Origin: CAZNKU01 sp045545235
Lineage (GTDB): Bacteria > Bacillota > Clostridia > Monoglobales > Firm-18
Length of the DNA: 64,000 nucleotides
NCBI GenBank assembly: GCA_045545235.1
Contig: JAZQAN010000013.1
Coordinates: forward strand, 20,062-84,061
Direction of reading: 5' to 3'
The notes under the pieces are model-generated. The model was not told the origin of the DNA. It ran no database searches and saw only the letters and a program-made list of their open reading frames with translations. The translations under genes and the position numbers were made by a program. How positions within the stretch are numbered: the first letter of the stretch is position 1; each line of letters opens with the position of its first letter. Below are positions 7,652 to 15,577 of the stretch, in pieces.

Positions 7652-8860
7652 TTAAAAGTGATCATATATTGCCATTTTCTTTTTATAGAAAATTTTACTC
7701 AAATCTTCATTTTCCGAATATATATTAACATTCGGCATAAATATAACATCACTCATATCATATCTTCCCAAAATCATTGACGTAAAGATGTCAACAGGCA
7801 TTTCAATCTGCGGATTTTCATCGGTTTTGTTCAGTGAGGAAAGAACGCCACCGTCAAATTCAATTGACCATATACCGTTATTTTGAGGTATCATATCATC
7901 ATTTATTTTAATAACAACCTTGCCACTGCCGCGAAATGCAGTATTCTCAAGGACTTTTTCAAGGTTAATACATCTTGCCATACCATTTGTGCGGTTTGTT
8001 TTGGTAATTGCAGTATAATTATGCTCTGCAATTATTGCATCTGTTTTCACATCAGCAGGAACAGACATTTTCAAAATGTGGAAATTTCCACCTAATTTAA
8101 TGGCAAAGTCAATAATACCGCTAAAGCCTTCTTTGTCATAAAAATAAACATTTTCACCCATATCCATAATATTGTTGGAGCCGTCAGCTTCTTTTTTATA
8201 TGTGAAAAAGCTTTTTGGTACACCGTTTTCATCACGGTATAAATATGTGTAGGAATTATTTTTTACATAGTCCTTGTTTTCATAACAAGCCCAGTCTTCA
8301 TCTTCACGTTTTACAAGCATAGAAAAATTCTTGCACATTTCACCGTAAACTTCTTTTAAACCGCTTATGTCATCGGATACAAGCTCGTAGCTGCCCTTTG
8401 TGTTGCAGGGGAAGAGTCTGTGAATTTTAATTTCAAATTCGTTTAAGTCACAAGCTAAACCATAGCCGAATTTTCTGTAATATGCTGAACTGAAGGGATA
8501 AAGATACGAAAATGCACAATCGTTATTATACATTTCCTCAAAACCTTTTAAAAAGCATTCTCTTATTGCACCCCTGCTTCTGTATTGCGGCAGGCTTGCA
8601 ACACCGCTTATTCCCGTAACCTTAACTGTGTTATTGTCAAAGGAAGCGTTATACGGTACAAGTCTTACTACTGAAGTAATATTGCCGTCATCATTTACTG
8701 CCACATATCTGTTAAAATAACTGCGACCTAAAAAGGTTTTATTATTCCTGATTTTTTGCAATTCCTCTTCATCAGATGTATTACTTGTAAAGTTGAAGCA
8801 AATAGCCCATATTCTGCGTAGTTCACCAAAATCATCTTCGGACATTTTTCGAATATACAT
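7652..8860 (-). CDS. GNAT N-acetyltransferase, Eis-like (with SCP2-type tail)
   Basis: 402 residues, the length of Eis-family enzymes (N-terminal GNAT, second GNAT-like half, C-terminal sterol-carrier-like domain). The acetyl-CoA loop shows as SLPQYRSRGAIRECF near residues 88-103, with AFSYLYPFSSAYYRKFGYG afterwards as in Eis homologues. Eis proteins acetylate amines on aminoglycosides, peptides or proteins, but the substrate here is unknown. It is co-transcribed (15-base gap) after the acyl-CoA synthetase, so a role in acylation control is possible but unproven. Confidence 0.82.
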   Translation of the reverse strand: MYIRKMSEDDFGELRRIWAICFNFTSNTSDEEELQKIRNNKTFLGRSYFNRYVAVNDDGNITSVVRLVPYNASFDNNTVKVTGISGVASLPQYRSRGAIRECFLKGFEEMYNNDCAFSYLYPFSSAYYRKFGYGLACDLNEFEIKIHRLFPCNTKGSYELVSDDISGLKEVYGEMCKNFSMLVKREDEDWACYENKDYVKNNSYTYLYRDENGVPKSFFTYKKEADGSNNIMDMGENVYFYDKEGFSGIIDFAIKLGGNFHILKMSVPADVKTDAIIAEHNYTAITKTNRTNGMARCINLEKVLENTAFRGSGKVVIKINDDMIPQNNGIWSIEFDGGVLSSLNKTDENPQIEMPVDIFTSMILGRYDMSDVIFMPNVNIYSENEDLSKIFYKKKMAIYDHF

Positions 8861-8875
8861 TTTACAGCACCACCC

Positions 8876-11146
8876 TTATAGTTTGTTTCTCTGAATTTTT
8901 CCGCTTATGGTTTTTGGAAGTTCATCTTTGAACACAACAATTCTCGGATATTTGTAAGGAGCAGTCTTTTTCTTTACATATTCCTGAATTTCTTTTTTAA
9001 GCTCGTCTGTGCCCTCTGTACCCTTTGTAAGCACAATGCTTGCTTTTACAACCTGACCTCTTACCTCGTCAGGCTCTGCGGAAACACCACATTCCAAAAC
9101 GTAAGGAAGCTCCATAATAACATTTTCAATTTCAAAAGGTCCTATACGGTAGCCTGATGACTTGATAACGTCATCCTTACGGCTGACATACCAATAATAA
9201 CCGTCTTCATCCATCCAGGCAAGGTCACCTGTGTGATAATATCCGTCATACCATGCTTCTTTTGTAAGTTCATCTGATTTATAGTAACCTTTATAAAGAC
9301 CGCATGGGATTCTTTCTTCTGTGCGTACCACAATTTCGCCGTTTTCACCGATACCGCATTTTTCACCGTCGTTATTCATAAGTGAAATTTCATAACCGGG
9401 TATAGGTTTACCCATTGAACCTGCCTTGGGTTTTGTACCTGCAAGGTTACCGAGTATAAGAGTTGTTTCAGTCTGACCAAAGCCTTCCATAATTGTAAGT
9501 CCTGTTGCATTTTTAAATTGAACAAGAACTTCAGGGTTCAGTGCCTCACCGGCAGTTGTAGCATGCTTGATGGAGGAAAGGTCGTATTTTGACAAATCTT
9601 CTTTTATAAGCATTCTGTACATAGTAGGAGGAGCACAGAATGTAGAGATGTTGTAATTTTTAAACATTGGCAGAATTTCATTGGCGTGGAATCTGTCAAA
9701 GTTATACACAAACACAGCACCCTCTGATAGCCATTGACCGTAAAGTTTACCCCAAAGAGCTTTACCCCAGCCTGTTTCGGAAATTGTAAAATGCAAACCG
9801 CCCGGCTGAACATTGTGCCAGTATTTTGCAGTTACAAAGTGACCCAAAGGATATTTGTGTGAATGTGAAGTAATTTTAGGATAACCTGTTGTACCTGATG
9901 TAAAGAACATTATCATTTCATCATCACCGCAGGCAGAATCTTCTGTACGTTCAAATTTACGGCTGAAAAGAGAATATTCTTCATCAAAGTTGTGCCAGCC
10001 TTCACGTTCACCGCCAACTATAATTTTAGTTTTAAGTGAAGGACACTTTTCTGCAGCCATATCAACCTGATGTGCAGTATCACCTGTAGCGGTACATACA
10101 ATTGCAGAAACCTCACCGGCTTCAAAACGATAGGTAAAGTCGTGCTCCTGTAACTGGTTTGTTGCAGGTATAGCAACTGCACCAAGTTTGTGAAGTGCAA
10201 GAATTGAGAACCAGAACTGATAATGACGTTTTAAAACAAGCATTACCTTGTCACCCTTTTTAATGCCAAGTGACTTAAAGTAGTTGGCTGTTTGGCTTGA
10301 AGCATCTTTAATATCCTTAAAAGTAAAATGACGTTCTGTCATATCGGTGTCAATGTGAACCATAGCATTTTTTTCAGGATATTTTCTGCCAAGAGCATCG
10401 ATTATATCAAAAGCAAAGTTGAATTTGTCTTCATTTGCAAATGAAATTTTTTCAAGAACACCGTTTTCGTTTTCTTCTGTTTTAATAAACTTCTTGCATA
10501 CGAGGTCTTCTTTTTTACCTGCAGAAACAATAGTTTTCTGAATTTCCTTTTCGCTTTCCTTTTCCTCACCGCTTACAACAACCGCAAGGAATTTACAGTC
10601 CTTTCCGCCTACGGCAATCATACCGTGAGGAGTGGAACTGTTGTATAAGATACTGTCGCCTTCTTCTAAAACCTCGGTATGCTCACCAATCTGAACCTTA
10701 AGGCTACCTTCAAGTACAAGGTCAAATTCCTGTCCTGAATGTTTTGTAAGGTGAATAGGCATGTTTTGCTGTTCGTTTGAATATTCGTAAGTTACATGAT
10801 AAGGTTCTGCAAGTTTATTTTTAAACATCGGAGCCAGATTCTGTATTTGTATTCCGTCCTCTTTTGCAGTTGTTTGTCCTTTGCCCTTACGTGTTACAGT
10901 ATAGGATGAAAGATGTGCACTTTCACCTTCTAATATGTCTGTTATTTCAATATTAAAAGCAATTGAACAATGATGAATAAATGTAAATGGTAAATCAGCA
11001 AGTCCGTTTTCGTACTTTTCGTACTGTTCAGGAGATACTTTTGTTTTTTCAGCCATTTCTTCAATTGAATAGCCAACGATTTCACGCATTTCTCTAATTC
11101 GTCTTGCCACCTCGCTTAGCTTATTTGACACATTAGTATCTGACAT
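8876..11146 (-). CDS. HTH-cupin-acyl-CoA synthetase fusion (AMP-forming)
   Basis: 756 residues in three parts. A Cro/C1-type helix-turn-helix spans about residues 10-66 (IREMREIVGYSIEEMAEKT). A small cupin spans about 115-195 (GQEFDLVLEGSLKVQ, STPHGM). The rest is a full ANL adenylating enzyme: TSGTTGYPK phosphate loop, GFGQTET, YHTGDLAW, SRKDDVIKSSGYRIG and the C-terminal PKTISGKIQR with the catalytic lysine. It activates a carboxylic acid to acyl-AMP and then acyl-CoA. The HTH-cupin arrangement is that of stand-alone regulators, so the enzyme may sense its own ligand or bind DNA. It is the first gene after the T-box leader. Confidence 0.93.
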   Translation of the reverse strand: MSDTNVSNKLSEVARRIREMREIVGYSIEEMAEKTKVSPEQYEKYENGLADLPFTFIHHCSIAFNIEITDILEGESAHLSSYTVTRKGKGQTTAKEDGIQIQNLAPMFKNKLAEPYHVTYEYSNEQQNMPIHLTKHSGQEFDLVLEGSLKVQIGEHTEVLEEGDSILYNSSTPHGMIAVGGKDCKFLAVVVSGEEKESEKEIQKTIVSAGKKEDLVCKKFIKTEENENGVLEKISFANEDKFNFAFDIIDALGRKYPEKNAMVHIDTDMTERHFTFKDIKDASSQTANYFKSLGIKKGDKVMLVLKRHYQFWFSILALHKLGAVAIPATNQLQEHDFTYRFEAGEVSAIVCTATGDTAHQVDMAAEKCPSLKTKIIVGGEREGWHNFDEEYSLFSRKFERTEDSACGDDEMIMFFTSGTTGYPKITSHSHKYPLGHFVTAKYWHNVQPGGLHFTISETGWGKALWGKLYGQWLSEGAVFVYNFDRFHANEILPMFKNYNISTFCAPPTMYRMLIKEDLSKYDLSSIKHATTAGEALNPEVLVQFKNATGLTIMEGFGQTETTLILGNLAGTKPKAGSMGKPIPGYEISLMNNDGEKCGIGENGEIVVRTEERIPCGLYKGYYKSDELTKEAWYDGYYHTGDLAWMDEDGYYWYVSRKDDVIKSSGYRIGPFEIENVIMELPYVLECGVSAEPDEVRGQVVKASIVLTKGTEGTDELKKEIQEYVKKKTAPYKYPRIVVFKDELPKTISGKIQRNKL

Positions 11147-11178
11147 TTTTTCAACTCCTTTGTTTTCATTTTAAAATT

Positions 11179-11453
11179 AAAAAACCCGTCTCAAAGCTTT
11201 TGTCTTTGAGACGGGTTAGATAAACTAATCCGCGGTACCACTCAAATTGCACCGAATAAATCGATACCACCTTAAGACTCTGTCAAGTCCTTTGCACTGA
11301 CGTAGCATACACGAAAGGCATTACTGCAATTTTCACACCTTCAGCTCGGAAGTGATGGGTCATTGGATAAACTCCGTTATCAGCTCACACCAACCGCTGA
11401 CTCTCTCGAACCTCGTCTAACCGACCGTCTTCGTCATAGCTTTTACAAAATCT
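11179..11453 (-). promoter_or_regulatory. T-box riboswitch leader with terminator
   Basis: The minus strand holds the T-box core GAGTGGTACCGCGG (11230-11243). Upstream is a stem-I region with an AGAGAGTC bulge and GGTTGGTGTGA apical loop flanked by TCAGC/GCTGA. Downstream is a 13-bp terminator (11184-11196 with 11204-11216, then six U). The antiterminator bulge reads UGGU, so the matching tRNA should have discriminator A73. The specifier is not certain: GAAA-AUU (11330-11328, Ile) fits the gene context, while UGC just before AGUA would be Cys but conflicts with A73. Uncharged tRNA should permit readthrough into the acyl-CoA synthetase to ilvE operon. Confidence 0.95.
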
Positions 11454-11459
11454 TATAAT

Positions 11460-11488
11460 ATTTTATCACCGTTTCTTTGTATTGTCAA
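11460..11488 (-). promoter_or_regulatory. Promoter of the T-box operon
   Basis: TTGACA (11488-11483), 17-base spacer, TAAAAT (11465-11460) on the minus strand, just upstream of the T-box leader. Confidence 0.85.
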
Positions 11489-11526
11489 CACTTTTTAAAG
11501 AAAATCTTTCTTTTTTTCAATTAGTA

Positions 11527-11535
11527 TGTTATAAT
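11527..11535 (+). promoter_or_regulatory. Extended -10 promoter of the SDR gene
   Basis: TGTTATAAT gives a TGn extended -10 with TATAAT at 11530-11535. No clear -35 is seen. The leader would be only about 12-15 bases, reaching the AGAGGTG ribosome site. Confidence 0.55.
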
Positions 11536-11554
11536 TTCTCAAGAGGTGATTTTT

Positions 11555-12301
11555 TTGAAAGCTTTAGTTACAGGAGCAAGCTCGGGTATAGGGCGTGATA
11601 TCGCCTATGAACTTGCAAAAAGAGGTTATGATTTAATTGTAGTTGCAAGGCGTGCAGATATGCTTGATGAAATAAAAAAGAATGTGCAGACAAATTGTAC
11701 AACCGTAAGCTGTGATTTGTCGGATAAAGATAATTGTATAAAACTTTGTAAATGGCTTGTTACGGAAGATGTTGATGTGGTTGTTAACTGTGCGGGATTT
11801 GGCGTATTTGGTGAATTTTGTGAAACAGATGTTTATAAAGAAATAAATATGATTAATGTAAATATTACGGCTTTGCATATTTTTACAAAGTATTTTGTGA
11901 AGAAATTCAAAGGAGATAAAAGAGGTTATATTTTAAATGTTGCATCGGCTGCAGCTTATGCACCGGGTCCGTTTTTTGCTTCATATTATGCAACCAAGGC
12001 TTATGTATTAAGACTTACACAGGCAATAGCAGAGGAAGTAAGAGGAAACGGAGTTTACATTGGTGCTTTGTGCCCCGGTACTGTTGATACGGAATTTAAC
12101 TCGGTTGCCAATGCAGGTGATGGTATAGTGGGTGCAAGCTCACAGTATGTTGCAAAATATGCAGTAGATAAAATGTTTAAGAATAAAAGGATTATAATAC
12201 CGGGATTAAAGTTTAAATTATCCGTGTTTTTCAGTAAATTTGTGCCGGATTTTATTCTGGCAAAAATAACTGCAGGGTATCAGAAAAAGAAAAATGGTTG
12301 A
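11555..12301 (+). CDS. Short-chain dehydrogenase/reductase
   Basis: 248 residues. The Rossmann motif TGASSGIG is at the N-terminus, NCAG follows near residue 80, and the catalytic SYYATKAY (Tyr-x3-Lys) is near residue 150. It is a classical SDR of the DltE/YqjQ type acting on an unknown alcohol or ketone with NAD(P). A GTG at 11546 is in frame but lies inside the AGAGGTGA ribosome site, so TTG at 11555 is preferred. The promoter of the next gene overlaps its stop codon. Confidence 0.88.
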   Translation: MKALVTGASSGIGRDIAYELAKRGYDLIVVARRADMLDEIKKNVQTNCTTVSCDLSDKDNCIKLCKWLVTEDVDVVVNCAGFGVFGEFCETDVYKEINMINVNITALHIFTKYFVKKFKGDKRGYILNVASAAAYAPGPFFASYYATKAYVLRLTQAIAEEVRGNGVYIGALCPGTVDTEFNSVANAGDGIVGASSQYVAKYAVDKMFKNKRIIIPGLKFKLSVFFSKFVPDFILAKITAGYQKKKNG

Positions 12302-12326
12302 TTTTTACATTTTGTTGTGATATAAT
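12298..12326 (+). promoter_or_regulatory. Promoter of the NSS symporter gene
   Basis: TTGATT (12298-12303), 17-base spacer, TATAAT (12321-12326). The -35 overlaps the SDR stop codon. Confidence 0.75.
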
Positions 12327-12358
12327 ATTCGAGGTTATTTAATTAGTGAGGTGTTATT

Positions 12359-13747
12359 ATGGAAGATAATAAGAGAGGCTCTTTTACAGGGCGTTTAGGT
12401 TTTGTGCTTGCTGCGGCAGGCTCTGCAGTAGGTTTGGGTAACTTATGGCGTTTCCCTTATCTTGCGGCTAAAAACGGCGGCGGTGTATTTTTACTTGTTT
12501 ATATTATTCTTGCGCTTACATTTGGTTTTGCACTTATGACTACTGAAATTGCAATAGGCAGAAAAACAAGAAGAAGTCCGATAAGAGCATATAGTGAGCT
12601 TAATAAAAATTTCGGCTTTTTAGGCTATCTTGCGTCAGCGGTTCCGTTTATAATTTTCCCTTATTACTGTGTAATAGGCGGTTGGGTTACAAAGTACACG
12701 GTTGACTACCTTGACGGCAGAGGCTTTGAGCTTGTGTCTGATTCATATTTCGGCAGTTTTATTACAGCACCATGGTCACCTATTTTCTGGTGTGCCGTGT
12801 TTATGGCAATTTGTGCAATAGTTGTTTTTGCAGGTGTTGATAAAGGTATTGAAAAATTTTCGAAAGTACTTATGCCTATTCTTTTTGTGCTTATTATAGG
12901 AATTGCAATTTTTGCCCTTACAATTAAGGGTGAATACGGCACAGCTTTGGATGGTCTTAAAATTTATCTTGTTCCCGATTTTTCAGGTATGACGGTGGGT
13001 AAATTCTTTATGGTTGTAGTTGATGCTATGGGGCAGATATTCTACTCAATGAGCCTTGCTATGGGTATTATGATTACATACGGTTCATATATGCGCAAAG
13101 AAGATAATATGGGTAAAGCAGTTAATCAGATAGAAATTTGCGATACCTTGGTTGCTTTTCTTGCAGGTATGATTATGATTCCTGTTGTATATGCTTTTCA
13201 GGGTGCAGAAGGTCTTGGTAAATCAGGTCCCGGCTTGCTTTTTGTATCACTTCCAAAGGTTTTTGCTGAAATGGGCTGGGTTGGTGATATAGTAGGTGCG
13301 GCATTCTTTGTTCTTGTTGTTTTTGCGGCGCTTACATCTGCGGTATCATTGCTTGAAGCAATTACATCAGTTGTTATGGATAAATTTGGATGGGAAAGAA
13401 AGAAATCCTGCAAAATAGTGCTTATTATTTCAGCATTGATTGCACTTGTTACATGTCTTGGTTATTCAATCTGGTATTTTGAACTTAAACTTCCAAACGG
13501 CTCTGTAGGTCAGATACTTGATATTTTGGACTACGCATCAAATTATGTGTTGATGCCGATTGTTGCCTTTGTTACATGTATCCTTGTTGGCTGGGTTATC
13601 AAGCCTAAAACAATTACAGATGAAGTAAAAGCAAACAACGAAAAGTTTGGCAGAGAATTGCTTTACAATGTAATGGTTAAATATATAGCACCTGTTTGCC
13701 TTGTTATAATCTTTATTTCAGCATTTGGTGTATTCAACAACATTTAA
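12359..13747 (+). CDS. Sodium:neurotransmitter symporter (NSS/SNF) family transporter
   Basis: 462 residues with about eleven or twelve hydrophobic segments, as in bacterial LeuT/MhsT-type transporters. The N-terminal GSAVGLGNLWRFPYLAAKNGGGVFLL block is the family signature that forms the sodium and substrate sites in TM1. Such proteins import amino acids with Na+. It is a single gene between its own promoter and a strong terminator. The amino acid carried is not predictable by eye. Confidence 0.93.
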   Translation: MEDNKRGSFTGRLGFVLAAAGSAVGLGNLWRFPYLAAKNGGGVFLLVYIILALTFGFALMTTEIAIGRKTRRSPIRAYSELNKNFGFLGYLASAVPFIIFPYYCVIGGWVTKYTVDYLDGRGFELVSDSYFGSFITAPWSPIFWCAVFMAICAIVVFAGVDKGIEKFSKVLMPILFVLIIGIAIFALTIKGEYGTALDGLKIYLVPDFSGMTVGKFFMVVVDAMGQIFYSMSLAMGIMITYGSYMRKEDNMGKAVNQIEICDTLVAFLAGMIMIPVVYAFQGAEGLGKSGPGLLFVSLPKVFAEMGWVGDIVGAAFFVLVVFAALTSAVSLLEAITSVVMDKFGWERKKSCKIVLIISALIALVTCLGYSIWYFELKLPNGSVGQILDILDYASNYVLMPIVAFVTCILVGWVIKPKTITDEVKANNEKFGRELLYNVMVKYIAPVCLVIIFISAFGVFNNI

Positions 13748-13755
13748 TAAATTCA

Positions 13756-13784
13756 AACAGCCTCAAAATTTGAGGCTGTTTTTT
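13756..13784 (+). terminator. Terminator of the NSS symporter gene
   Basis: AACAGCCTCAAA (13756-13767) pairs with TTTGAGGCTGTT (13769-13780), followed by a U run. Confidence 0.88.
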
Positions 13785-13785
13785 A

Positions 13786-13814
13786 TTGACGTTTGCTTGA
13801 AAAAAAGTTATAAT
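13786..13814 (+). promoter_or_regulatory. Promoter of the ABC exporter operon
   Basis: TTGACG (13786-13791), 17-base spacer, TATAAT (13809-13814). Confidence 0.85.
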
Positions 13815-13852
13815 ATTATAATGGACTTCAATGGAAAAAGGAGGCGTATAAA

Positions 13853-15577
13853 GTGAAAATGGTTTTAAGATATATGAAGCCTTACAAATGGAGTACTTTT
13901 CTTTCGTTTGGTATAAGAATTATAGGTATACTTGGTGAACTTGCACTTCCATATGTTTTAAGTCACATTTTAAAAAATGTAATAGCATTTCAGAATGTAA
14001 GCCTTGTAATTTTCTGGGGTGCAGTAATGATTGGATGTGCAGCAATTTCTTTTGTGTGCAATTATACTGCAAATCAGATTGTTGCAAAGGTTGCACGTGA
14101 TGTATCTGAAAATTTACGTCACGACCTGTTTGCAAAAACAATAAGGCTTTCTGCGGCTCAAACTGACAGATTCACCATAGCTTCACTTGAGTCAAGAGTT
14201 ACAACCGACACATACCATATACATAATTTTATAAGGCTTATTCAAATAATGGGTATACGTTCGCCGCTTTTGTTGTTTGGCGGTATTGCTATTACAATGT
14301 CAATGGATGCCTTTTTGTCCTCAATTATGCTTGCTATTATGCCTGTTATGTTTTTTGTAGTATATCTTCTTATGCGTAAAGGTATACCCCTTTACACTAA
14401 AGTGCAGAAGGCGGTTGACAGTATGGTGCGTGTAGTACGTGAGGATGTGCTTGGCATAAGGGTTATAAAAGCACTTTCAAAGGACGCATACGAGCATAAA
14501 AGATTTGATGATGTAAATAAAAAACTTGTACAACAGGAAAACTTTGCAAATGTTGTAATGAGTGCAACAAACCCTATAATGACACTTTCTATGAATCTTG
14601 GTATGGCTGCAGTTGTTGCTCTTAGTGCCACAAGAATTGCAAATTATCAGTCAGACCCTGAAACAATCATTGTGTTTATGCAGTATTTTACTCAAATTTC
14701 TATGGCTATGATGATGCTTACAAGACTTTTTGTAATGTTAAGTAAGTGTTCAGCATCTGCAAACCGAATTGATGAAGTTTTAAAATGTGATGATGAACTT
14801 GCAGAAAAAAGTGCACAGCAGTATGCTGATGCAAATAATGAAGTATTTATAGAATTTGATAATGTAACATTTTCGTATAATGGTAAAAAACCTGATGTTG
14901 AAAATATAAGCTTTAAGCTATGTAGGGGTCAGTCACTTGGTATTATTGGTGCTACAGGAAGCGGTAAGTCTACAATTATAAAACTGCTTTTGCGTTTTTA
15001 TGATGTAAACAACGGTTGCATCCGTATAAACGGCAGAGACATACGCACAATAGACCGCGAAGAGCTTTATGCAATGTTTGGTACTGCTATGCAAAATGAC
15101 TTTTTGTATGCAGATACTATTGAAGAAAATATATCATTCGGCAGAAATATAGATTTGGAAATAATAAAAAATGCTGCCAAAATTGCTCAGGCACACGAAT
15201 TTATATCTGCGTTTCCGGAAGGTTATAAACATAAGCTTTCTCAAAAGGGAACAAATGTATCCGGAGGGCAAAAACAGCGTATTTTAATTACAAGAGCACT
15301 TGCAGGTAGTCCGCAGATTTTAATACTTGATGACAGTTCATCTGCACTTGACTATAAAACAGAGTCAATGTTACGAACTGCACTTAAGGAAAATCTTTCT
15401 GATACAACAGTTATAAATGTTGCACAACGTGTAAGTGCAGTTATGAGCTGTGACCTTATACTTGTTATAGATGAAGGGAAAATAATTGGTAAGGGCACAC
15501 ATGCACAGTTGCTTGAAAACTGTGTGGAATATAAGGAAATAAGTGATTCACAGACAGGGGGTGCTTTCATTGAATAG
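13853..15577 (+). CDS. ABC exporter half-transporter, degenerate-site subunit
   Basis: 574 residues: an N-terminal type-I exporter membrane domain (six predicted helices, about 1-310) and a C-terminal nucleotide-binding domain. Walker A is GATGSGKST and the signature is VSGGQ. The Walker B region reads ILDDSSSALD, with Asp where the catalytic Glu is expected. The partner gene overlaps it, so the two form a heterodimer with one weak ATP site, as known for BmrCD and TM287/288. Start is GTG at 13853, 8 bases after GGAGG. Substrate unknown (drug, lipid or peptide). Confidence 0.92.
   Translation: MKMVLRYMKPYKWSTFLSFGIRIIGILGELALPYVLSHILKNVIAFQNVSLVIFWGAVMIGCAAISFVCNYTANQIVAKVARDVSENLRHDLFAKTIRLSAAQTDRFTIASLESRVTTDTYHIHNFIRLIQIMGIRSPLLLFGGIAITMSMDAFLSSIMLAIMPVMFFVVYLLMRKGIPLYTKVQKAVDSMVRVVREDVLGIRVIKALSKDAYEHKRFDDVNKKLVQQENFANVVMSATNPIMTLSMNLGMAAVVALSATRIANYQSDPETIIVFMQYFTQISMAMMMLTRLFVMLSKCSASANRIDEVLKCDDELAEKSAQQYADANNEVFIEFDNVTFSYNGKKPDVENISFKLCRGQSLGIIGATGSGKSTIIKLLLRFYDVNNGCIRINGRDIRTIDREELYAMFGTAMQNDFLYADTIEENISFGRNIDLEIIKNAAKIAQAHEFISAFPEGYKHKLSQKGTNVSGGQKQRILITRALAGSPQILILDDSSSALDYKTESMLRTALKENLSDTTVINVAQRVSAVMSCDLILVIDEGKIIGKGTHAQLLENCVEYKEISDSQTGGAFIE

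Noticed and set aside
11546..11557. GTG at 11546 as the SDR start
   Set aside because: It lies within the ribosome binding site. TTG at 11555 has correct spacing and begins right before the Rossmann strand.
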